A stretch of 64,000 nucleotides of DNA from Oikopleura dioica (lineage: Eukaryota > Chordata > Appendicularia > Copelata > Oikopleuridae), in assembly GCA_907165135.1 (NCBI GenBank), contig OU015566.1, positions 9,160,157 through 9,224,156 on the forward strand, given 5' to 3'. The notes beneath the pieces are model-generated. The model saw only the letters and a list, made by a program, of their open reading frames with translations, made no database searches and was not told where the DNA came from. This document shows positions 1-11,109 of the stretch, in pieces. How positions within the stretch are numbered: position 1 is the stretch's first letter; every line of letters starts with the position of its first letter. The position numbers and the translations under genes were made by a program.

Positions 1-1072
1 AAGAGGCGAAGGAAGAAAAACTGGCAGTGAGGTAGCATTCTTTTCAATACAAATTGCAAAAATCTCTTCTTGCTCATCCGGAACCATGTCAATCACATTT
101 GCTCCGATTCCCGTCTTTCCTCCGGGCTTTAAACTCGTTCTCATCTCTAGCTTTCTATTCTGTGTCCAAACAATCGTCACAATTTTCTTCCCGTGAAGAA
201 AATGCAGGTCTAACTCAGCTGTAAATTTGGAGTACTTATGTTTGATCGGAATTCCAATTCGCCAATTGATTTTGTTTCTTTCAACGAGTGAAACACTTTG
301 CAAAACACCGCAGCCAGTTAAAAGTATACAGTCAGTTCCATCTTTGGCATAGGCGATGATGTCTTTGTATGCGTTGTCTCCTAAAGAGTTGTCCGTGTAA
401 AACTCATCCTCGGATTGAGTAATCGTATTGAGCAAAATTATTCGGGTAGACTCAACGACGTAGAAAACGAAGTCGTTGAGGAATTCGATTCCAAGGAAGG
501 TTTTGTGCTCTTCGTACTCCAGAAACGTATGGACAACTGGAAGTTCATCGATATCTAATTATCGATAAGTAAAATGTTATCAAGAAATTTTTCTTACAGG
601 AAGTATCTTCATAAGACCAGCGTCGAACTTCGCCGTCTTCAGTCAAAAATAAGGTTTGCTGGTCTTGCGCCACTAAAGACACCAGCGCAGCAGTGAGGAC
701 AATTTCTCCATCATCCTCTTCCATCTCCCTGACAGTTTTAATTTCACCCATTTGAGTCAACTCTTCGCCAAACGCAACAACTTGACAGCCAGGAACGTCT
801 TCATAAGACCAGCCAACAAGAGTATATCGTCCGTTTGTGTCGATAAACTCAATCGATCCTTCGGATCCTTCAATCGCCCTTCGCAACTTTTTCTTCCCCA
901 TTCTCAGTACATTTTGATTACACGCAAACAGCAACTTATCTTCGTGGACAAAAGCTCTTCTTCTGGTTCGGAACCTCGGGTTTAGGTTGCTCAGGTCTTT
1001 TCCAATAAGGGATTTGTCCGCGCCGATGAATTCTTTGAACTCAGCGGCGCTACTCACTGGAGAAAGGTGCAT
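1..1072 (-). CDS. unknown protein, possibly beta-propeller (5' part, runs off the window)
   Basis: Two exons are visible. Exon 1 is 598-1072, starting at an ATG at 1072 (MHLSPVSSAAEF). Exon 2 is 1-554 and stays open to the window edge, so the C-terminus is missing. The intron (555-597, 43 nt) is GT-AG and keeps frame (TCC T|AT ATC). About 340 residues are visible. They show repeated short hydrophobic strands, with phrases such as LVSLVAQDQQTLFLTEDGEV and VRRWSYED that resemble blades of a WD-type propeller, but no clear WD repeat can be counted. I do not recognise the family. It lies 114 nt downstream of the probable CPSF4 stop on the same strand, so it could be the downstream member of an operon. 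No sharp trans-splice acceptor is seen just before the ATG. Confidence 0.7.
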
Positions 1073-1186
1073 TTTAGGAGGTGAAGGGACACGCTTTCCA
1101 TAAATCGACCAGTTTAAAAAGCCTCTTTAGATGGATTTTTAAAGGGATTCTTTATGTCTACTGCAGCTTTTAAAATCATCAAATTC

Positions 1187-2129
1187 TCAGTCTGAATCCA
1201 AGCTTAATCCTTTCGAAACAAAGTTGTGATCATTAAACTCTGTTGCCAGACAGTTCAACCACTCTTCGGACTCCGTCCACGATTGTCCATCATCACTTAT
1301 CATTCTAAAAGGATGAAGACAAGGTAGTTTATATGTCCAATAGAGTGTTGATCAATGAGGCAGTTTTGAAGGTTAACTCTCTTTTTACTCGCGCTTGATT
1401 AGATTTGGGCAATGGGTGCTTTTGTGGCCGGGCTGTCTGCACGCGTGGCACATGATGTTCGATTTTACCTCCACAGTTGGCAGATCGAAAGTCGGACTAG
1501 AATTTGTAGATTGATAAAAGAAGGGTTGAAGGGCGGGCTTACTGAGCATATTTGCATTTTGGACCAAGCGGGCAAAAACCAACCAGCCAATTCTGGCACA
1601 TTACTTTTCTGACGTGTCTTGATTTGCAAAGAGGCCCATGCTTGCAGAATCCTCTCGCGTACCACTGACATTCTTTCACTTTCGAATTCGGGTCGATATG
1701 AAGATACTGAATAGATAAGGTAAAGATTGGAGAAGGTCACGTTTTTGAATCACCTGGCAATCACGATTTTCGCAACGGCCAAATTTCGAGAAAAAGTAGC
1801 ACTCGGGCATCTTTGCCATGTCATACTCATGAAGAAACTCGCAGTCGTCGCCCTTTTTGCACAATCCTCGGAGCCAGTGCTTGCATACCACATGCTTGTC
1901 AAGAGTTACGTGGCGAAATGGACAGTTCGCGCCTCTGGTACACATGTTTTTCTCGAACAGATCGCAAATCATCGTTCCGGACTCTTATTTTTCTTGTTAT
2001 ATTTTCAAATAACTTCTTATTTCTTACTGTCCATGCCCATAAAAGGAAGTGGATTAATGCCAACTTGATTTTTGACCAAAAGTCCATGAACAATTCGTTG
2101 TTATCCAGCGATCCAAGAACATGCTGCAT
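1187..2129 (-). CDS. CPSF4: cleavage and polyadenylation specificity factor subunit 4 (CPSF30)
   Basis: Zinc-finger subunit of the nuclear complex that binds the AAUAAA polyadenylation signal. Exons: 2028-2129, 1754-1983, 1543-1706, 1389-1496 and 1187-1304. CCCH fingers follow in order: CDLFEKNMCTRGANCPFRH, CKHWLRGLCKKGDDCEFLH, CYFFSKFGRCENRDC, CQWYARGFCKHGPLCKSRH and CQNWLVGFCPLGPKCKYAH. A CCHC zinc knuckle (CHACRQPGHKSTHC) comes next, as in animal CPSF4. All introns are GT-AG; one is 46 nt. The N-terminus reads MQHVLGSLD..., then NPLPFMGMDKSG as in human GMDKSG, but the two parts are in different frames unless one base is added in the T-run at 2069-2073. The CDS length is also one base short of a multiple of three. 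A stop at 1385 ends the knuckle exon, or splicing at 1389 to 1304 adds about 39 acidic residues in phase. Confidence 0.93.
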
Positions 2130-3262
2130 CTTTCTTCAATTTCAAAGATCGATAAGAAGCTGTTTTTAAATAACTTTTAAGTGAAAAGGTAAAAATGAAA
2201 TATATGTTCTTATAAAGTCAGTTGTCAGTTGAGAAAGTCGAGAATTGAAAATAAAGGAAAGGATCAAGATCTACAGTAGTCTGATCAATACTTTGAAAAA
2301 GGGAGTAATTGAGCTCCTAACTCTTGAACTCTTGGAAAATCAGATACAGATAGGTAAGATACGAAGGGACAGGGGAAATACTTTGAATACTTTGGAGAGT
2401 AAGAATTGACGACTTGACGACTTGAAAAAAGAACGTGAAAATAAAAGTACGGAAAAATTAACAAAAAAGCTCGTGAATGAATACTGAGCTCTTCATACAA
2501 GAAATAAATGACTACAGAAGAAAAAAAATGTTCGCTCGACTAATAAGTTTATTAACAAAACAAAAAGGGGGTTATAGTTTCGTCGATGAACAAAATTGAA
2601 AGTGTGAATGGGGGAAAGAGACTCTTTTTAGTTATGTAAAAGCACCAAAATACGGAAGCTCAAGGTCACCAATCGAAATTTCGAAAATAGATCTGGGGCC
2701 ATCGAAAGAGAAATCAACCAACGAGATAATAGAGTAATTAGTAATATATAAATATATAGACAGTCAAGATTTTTGATCGTTGTATGAATTATTCTTTTTA
2801 TTTAAAATGTTGAACTGGGCGGATAAACGGGTAGAAACTTGATGATGAAAAAAAAGTTGAAATCTTTCTTTGGCTCTATTTTTATCTGATACAGGTAAAA
2901 GATTGGAAAGGCAATTTTCAAATTCAAACTAGTAGTAATTAAGGTGTTGTCCTTGTTGTCTCCAAAATTTCACCTAGCTTCGTGAAAATAGTAGAATATG
3001 CTGTGAATGAACTCGTCTTTAATTTTTTCGAAATAATGGGCTTGGGAAACCGGATATGGACTGTACAAAGCAAGAAGATATGGTAATATTAGAGGGCTGG
3101 ATGAGTATTATTGATAGACACCGAGAAATTATTTAGTTGTAGGTGAGACAGAATTTTTGAATTTTGAATTTAAAAATTGTGAGTTCAGATTCATTTTTTA
3201 TTAAGTTTATTATTGTTTTGGCAAGAATCAAGTTATAGGACGATATCGGGGGATGACTTTTT
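2130..3262. other. intergenic, AT-rich, no gene seen
   Basis: This is the region upstream of CPSF4 and downstream of IGF2BP, both on the minus strand. It is AT-rich with short A/T runs. The only reading frames are short and lack coding character. It probably holds the IGF2BP 3' UTR at its right end and the CPSF4 promoter at its left end, but no motif can be assigned. Confidence 0.5.
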
Positions 3263-5394
<2,132 letters not shown>

Positions 5395-5649
5395 TTTTGG
5401 AAAGGGTTGAGACTGGGCTATTGGAGGAAATTGTGAAAAATGACGAAATCTTGCGACACGATCCGGCTATTGCAAATCTACAAACGCATGACTTTAGTCA
5501 TTTTAGGAACTCTTTTTCCGGTGTTTTGGTAATCATAGCAGTAAAAACTTTATGATTCTAGGGTTACATAACTGTATCTAGAGAGTACTCAACAAACAAG
5601 GAAAAGCTGTGAGGCCGTTTCACATTTATTACAATTCAAAATGTCGCAG

Positions 5650-6744
5650 TTACAATTCTTCCATTTCCACATCTTCGTCAAACTCTTTCTCGTCCTCCGA
5701 ATCGATTTCTTTCTCCGGCATTGGCCGCTGCATAACCTTCTTATGATTGAGCGCGATTTCGTCCAGATTCTGCCGCGCGCTGGGCAGGTGTACAGTTCCT
5801 CGCACTTCTCCGGTGAGCCCGTCTTTCGTGATGTTCTTCTTGTTCTTTTCCTTGATTCCAGAAGGCTGTTTGCAGGCTTTCTTGAAGTTGGTTGGTGTGG
5901 AAAGCTGCGTGCGGCGAATGGTGAGATCCATGTTTAGTCCGATGCTTTCTAGTTCCACTCGGGGCTCTTCCTGTCCTGATTTCTTCATGATCACTTTGTA
6001 CGATCGCATACTGATAACACCTAAACAAAATTTAATTGCTTCGCAGCCTGCGAAAATAGTACCTTCTTGAAGAGTGAACTGCATCATAAGCTCGAGGCCT
6101 GTTCTTCTGATTTTGTCGACCGTGGATCCGCGGAAAAAGTCCACTAGAAGATTTCGAATCCTCTTGAAGTCTATTTTCGATCCATCTTTCAATTCAAGCT
6201 CATTTTCCCACGCATCTCCGGCGAATGACATCAGCGGTTTTGTTCCCATCGCGATTTCTGCCGATGGACTGAACAATGAGAAAAAGAATGAAAAGGGAAA
6301 GTTACTGTAGTGGAACGTAGTTTCCGATGCCGAGCTCGATCATGTCAAGAATCTGGTAATCGAATGTTCTGGCAATGACGAAGTTGTGCGGCCGCTTCTT
6401 GTTGTGACTACCGAAGCCGATGAGGGAAGAGTCTGTCTTTTTGGAAAAGAATTCCAGCGAGCTGGCGTCTTCGAAAGGCCGCACGATGTTCTTTTTCTTG
6501 AAGACGATGCTGTTTGGCGACTAAAAAGGAAGATTTAGATGATTTTTCAGATTTGTAAAAACTAAACCTTTAGTCGATGGAGATCCTTGAAAACGCTGGT
6601 AATGACATCTGACACATTTCCACCCTTGATAAATATCGTCGATTTTGCATTTTCAAAGACTTTCGGCGCCTCATTCTCCAATTTTCTCTTCTGTCGCGCA
6701 TTTTTCGCCCGAACGACTCCTGCTTCTACCGCTGTTTTCACCAT
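5650..6744 (-). CDS. RPF2: ribosome production factor 2 homologue, Brix domain
   Basis: Nucleolar factor that, with RRS1, brings the 5S RNP into pre-60S ribosomes. Exons 6568-6744, 6306-6520, 6063-6268 and 5650-6020 total 969 nt (322 aa, near the usual 306-344). The N-terminus is basic (VVRAKNARQKRKLENEAPK). The Brix-like core includes ARTFDYQILDMIELGIGNY, MSFAGDAWENE and MRSYKVIMKKSG, followed by PRVELESIGLNMDLTIRRTQ as in other RPF2 proteins. The C-terminus is acidic (SEDEKEFDEDVEMEEL). The 42-nt third intron (6021-6062) is a multiple of three and has no stop, so its retention would insert 14 residues. The spliced form matches the family better. An AATAAA lies about 25 nt past the stop. Confidence 0.95.
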
Positions 6745-8090
6745 TCTAGCGTTTTATTTGAAAATTTTCATTTTAGGTTTTTGAGTTAATTGAATTGAAT
6801 TGAAAAGTAAAAACATGTTGCAGTATTTTTTGAGAATTTGAGAAACGGAGCCGAAAATTGTTTGTACGATGATTCTTTGGTTGAAATGGAATTTGAAAAT
6901 GACATTTTTAAATAAAAAGAGTAGTGATTTCTTTTATCGTGGCAGAATGAATTCGCTGATAAGTCTCAAAAAGAGAGGAAAGAAAAGTTAACAGGTAACT
7001 CAGAAATATAAATATCGCGAAAAATAATAAATAAACTTAAAATTTGGTACAAAAAGTATGTAATAATTCTGTATTTTGCGTAGGTTTGTACGTCAATTAG
7101 CGGCTAAAAGACGATCCTTCTTTCTCGAAACTTGAAAAGTAGAATGCTTACTTTGTAATAATTTATTTGTATTTTTGAATTGGTGCTTGTAAAAATGCAG
7201 TAAATACTGTAATCGAATGAAAACAACGCCAGTTGGTTATTTCGTCTTTCGTAGTAGTAAAAAATAGAACATGGTTATAATAAAGTGTGAGAATGAGTCT
7301 TTTGAAAACGGAACGTCAAAATGAACAGCAAGTTGTCGAAATAAAAATGGGTCTCGAAATAGTCAAAAAAGGATAGATTCTGGTTGTGTCAAACAAAATG
7401 GTATTTCCCCAGCTTTCATTAACAGGTAGAATTTAACCCCAAGATACCGCGATTCTCTTGCCACAGTGACTCCTTGATCTTAAAATAACTGCTAAAAATT
7501 GAGAAGCCGCTTGCTGCTTCGAGTAAGCGAAAACACAAGACGTGCACGGCACAGCTTTTCCGTTTTATTTTACTCGGAGCCGCAAGCGATTTCCAATTTC
7601 TAACCGTTTTTCTAAGATCAAGGAGTCAGTAAGAAATCAGAATCGCGGTAGAAAGCTTGGAGGGTATTATAAATCGTATTTAATAAAAATAAACGAAACG
7701 GTATTAATGGGCGGCCGATATTGTTTTGTGCACATAAGATATTCAAAAAATGTGTGGAGAGACGACAGTGGGACGGCAAAAATAACCAGCCGCGATTAAA
7801 CCAGGTGGCGGTGGGATAGTTAGAGGTTGAACTTTCGAAAAATAAGAAAATTGAAAATAACAAAAATGAACATTTCACATGTGTGTGTCCGAAAACGAAA
7901 AATTTTTATTAAAAATTGTGGGGTCAAGTCAAAAGTCGACTTAGAAGAGCTTGAAGTGATTGCAATTCAAAATGGCTCCTAAGCCGCCTCAAGATGGTCT
8001 GAGGCAAATGTTAAGAAGATAAAAAAAGGGATGAAATAAAATAGTTGATGATAGTAGCGATGTTGGTAGATTGTGGCGATATTAAATTTG
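6745..8090. other. intergenic, AT-rich, with one palindromic element
   Basis: This is the gap between the striatin stop and the RPF2 start. Apart from the hairpin at 7445-7650, described separately, the sequence is AT-rich with no convincing reading frame. The part adjoining 6744 should contain the RPF2 promoter. No clear TATA or initiator motif can be named. Confidence 0.5.
7445..7650. repeat. 206-bp palindromic element (MITE-like)
   Basis: The arms 7445-7483 and 7613-7650 are inverted copies. Both read TACCGCGATTCT at the outer end and GACTCCTTGATCTT further in. An inner stretch also pairs (GCCGCTTGC near 7506 against GCCGCAAGCGA near 7579). The whole could fold into one hairpin. No reading frame crosses it. 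Target duplications are not obvious. Confidence 0.7.
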
Positions 8091-11050
8091 TTACACGAAG
8101 ATTTTGACCAAGCCATCAGCGCCAGCAGAAGCAACGTAGCCTGAAAAATTTATTCAAAAAAAGGTTGATTGATTTTCATACCTTTATTTATATGGAATGT
8201 AGCAAAATGAACCGCTTCGTCGTTCTTTGGCCTGTGAGCTGTCATTTCTTGCACACAAACCTTCGTATCAATATTCCAGAGCCTTGGATTCAATTATTTA
8301 TGCAATTAATGAAGAGAGAAAAAACCTGATGGAGGAGTCATGACCACCAGTGAGGAGATAAGATCCAGTCTTATCGATTGCTACAGTGGAAACAGCATCA
8401 GCGTGCGCGCTGCATGTGTGTACCAAAATACCGCTGAATGGTTCGGTCATAAATTGGGTCATGAAATCGGAGGGAAATTCTACGGGGTTTTTACAGACCT
8501 AATTTGATTTCTTAGAAAAATGTCAATATTTGATCGAAAGGTGCTAAAGCGGCTTTTTCCTCTTTATAAGAATGAATTGCGAAATGAATTACAAGGTTAC
8601 ACCAAGTCGTCTGATAAAATGATGACTAAATTATGAAAATCCGACAAGATAAGCCGATTTCTGCGATATCAGAGAATTTATGTGATTTTTTAAATGGTAC
8701 AATTATAATATCCACTTGTATAGCAAATTATGGCCCAACAGCCTCTACTGCAATCTTACTGGAACAATATAAAATACCTTGACAAGTCCCACATTCGTAT
8801 ATGTTTATCTTCGTGCGCCGTCACAGCAATAGGTACAAGAGGATGAGTGCAGACAGCATTTGCATCAACGCATTCGTCAAGCAAGAGCACAATTTTTCCT
8901 TAGAATTCATTCTCTATTTTAGTCGCGAAATAACACTACCGGTAGAGACGTCAATGGTCGTAATTTTGTCTCCCCTCCAAATCGCGACGAGCTTGTTGTT
9001 CTCGCTCGACCATCTGGCATCAATTGGAGTGCCCAAGTCGGGCATTTCAAGCGATTCGGCGGTAATCGTCATCGCCGGCGTTCCAGTTGCAAGATCCCAA
9101 ATAATAATCTTGCCATCGGCACCAGTGGAGACGAGTTTTGGCTCTGGAGCGCGGAGGAAATCGAGATTCCAGACAGCATCTGTGTGACCTTCGAACTTTC
9201 TGCCGAGGATTTCGGGATCGAATGGGTCGTACAAATCAGCATCAAGCTAGTAAAAAGAAAAAGTTTTTAAAGAGCCGTGAATCAAATTATTTACCTTTGG
9301 CATAGGCCAGCCGAAAATCAGCCCATCGAGGCCAGATGAGTATATTTCATTTTCGCCAAAGACGACTGATAAGACCGGCCCTTCATGTCCCCTTAAATGA
9401 TAATAAAAGTGAGTTCATAATTTGTTTTCGCACCTATAATTCATGATAGGATCAATATCTGCAGTTTGTGTCTTCTTTCCAGCTACAGTTTTATTTAAAT
9501 TCCACACCTAAAGATAATCATCATAATCTGTTTATCGTCACTTGGATTTTTACCTTGACGACTTTATCCTCCGAAGCCGAGACAAGAAGTGGCTCGACAG
9601 GGTGAAACTGGACGCAACGAACTCCATCCAAATGACTTCGCAGCGTGTATTTATGAGTCCAAGAGCGTCGGAATTGACTGTTTGATTTTTCAGAAGTTAG
9701 ATCAAAAGCACACTCCTTTTCTTACCTGTTATCAGAGAGTCCTAACGGATCGGCCTCGTTATTTATTGTTAGTCCAGCCAAAACGCCGAGTTCGAGCTCC
9801 TCTTCATTTTCCTCTTCTCCGATTTCTTAAAAATAAATTTTACTTTTTCAACGAATTTTTTCGGACTTCCTCAAGAAGAATATGACGAGGGCGCGAGTTT
9901 TTTGTTTTTTTTTTAAGAAATTAAAATGTTATTTTTTATTTCAAATTCAACTCAAGAAGATCAAAAAAGAAATACTAGGAATCAATTTCATCCACAGTGA
10001 GATCTAGTGAAAACAAGGTTTTAGAGAAAGATTTGGATAAAAAACGTACCTTTGTTTTCTGAGTCGTTGTCGTTATTATTTAATTGTCCTTGCAGCTGGT
10101 TGAAAATACCGCTGCTTTCTTGGGATCCACGAGGAGGTGAGTTGTTTCGAGGAGGACGTGGTTTTCGTTTTCGTTCCTGAACCAGGCTAAAATTTGGGGA
10201 AAAGAGCTTTTTACTTACGAGGATAAGCTCTTCTTTTTTCTTATCTATAACCTGCGTGTTTGGATTCCAGTCACTCGCGTTCTCGCTTTGTAAGAAGTTG
10301 AAATCAGCCATAGCATCTTGAATGTCATCGTCTTTAATTGGCAAATCATCGAGCACCGCTACATCGCCAGAATCGCTGAGAGCCCCATAGGCTGCCGGCA
10401 TTTTGCCGTGCTCATTTTCGTTATCATCATCATCGTCTATTTTTTTAATGAAAACTAGATAATCCTACGAGAAAAAAAAACCGTCATTGGGCGCAGAATT
10501 GCCAAGAAGCGCTCGGAGCCGAGCACTTCTAGCGTCAAGAATCGTATCTGTGAAGCCAACTTCTTGGAGATATTGACGAAGGAGCTGTCTCCCACCAGAC
10601 CAGAGATCGCCCAGGCCTTCTTGATTGCCTGCCATTTCGGGCTGAACACATTTTTCATTACTGAAGCAATATGGTAACTTACAGGAATTTCATCTGTTGG
10701 CGAGTCGTTGCCATCGAGCTCTGGCGGATTTGGAATGTTTCCTCCATCTTCTCCCTTCAGTTGCGTCACTTTGATTCGCTCCTTTTTCAGCGCGAATTCA
10801 AGCATTTTGATTCTCCTACAACATTTATCAACAAGCGAAGCTAATGAAATCGAGACCTGATGAGATCGCGTTTAAGATTTTCTTGTCCGCGTCGTTCTCC
10901 CTGCAGAAATGCAATGGTCGCCTGCAACTCGGCCTTCTCCGACTCCCACTGGGCGCGCTCAAGTTCGAACTGGCTCCACTCATGCTGCAGAAAATGCAAA
11001 ATCCCGGGTAATGTGTAGCGACAATTATCGAAATCCGGATGATTGTCCAT
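8091..11050 (-). CDS. STRN: striatin (STRIPAK scaffold, PP2A B''' subunit)
   Basis: Scaffold of the STRIPAK phosphatase-kinase complex. Fourteen exons (10857-11050, 10683-10815, 10482-10641, 10219-10436, 10050-10176, 9726-9825, 9554-9677, 9434-9507, 9295-9391, 8940-9246, 8778-8898, 8326-8433, 8182-8282, 8091-8140) total 1914 nt (637 aa), all GT-AG and phase-consistent. The N-terminus carries the conserved YTLPGILHFLQHEW motif and the coiled coil (LERAQWESEKAELQATIAFL, QGERRGQENLKRDLIRRIKM). A calmodulin-binding-like segment follows (GFTDTILDARSARLRALLG), then an acidic linker. The WD40 propeller includes LRSHLDGVRCVQFHPVEPLL, SASEDKVVKVWNLNKT, GHTDAVWNLDFLRAPEPKLV, VPIAVTAHEDKHIRMWDL and GGHDSSIRLWNIDTKVCVQE, ending SAGADGLVKIFV. 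The family is shorter here than the vertebrate 700-800 aa. The gene follows VPS36 by only 59 nt. Confidence 0.97.
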
Positions 11051-11109
11051 GTCTGAAAAGAGAAACTGTCATTTGTTTGAACTTGAAGATCTGATTTATT
11101 GCGTGATTT
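11051..11109 (-). promoter_or_regulatory. VPS36-striatin intercistronic spacer with poly(A) signal and trans-splice-type acceptor
   Basis: Read on the minus strand, the VPS36 stop is followed within about 10 nt by AATAAA (11095-11100). A pyrimidine run TTTCTCTTTTCAG then ends at 11053, two bases before the striatin ATG at 11050. There is no room for a promoter. In Oikopleura, operon mRNAs are separated by coupled cleavage and spliced-leader addition at such acceptors, and this spacer looks like one. Confidence 0.72.

Noticed and set aside
8801-9187. 128-codon plus-strand frame
   Set aside because: It is the antisense shadow of striatin WD40 exons.
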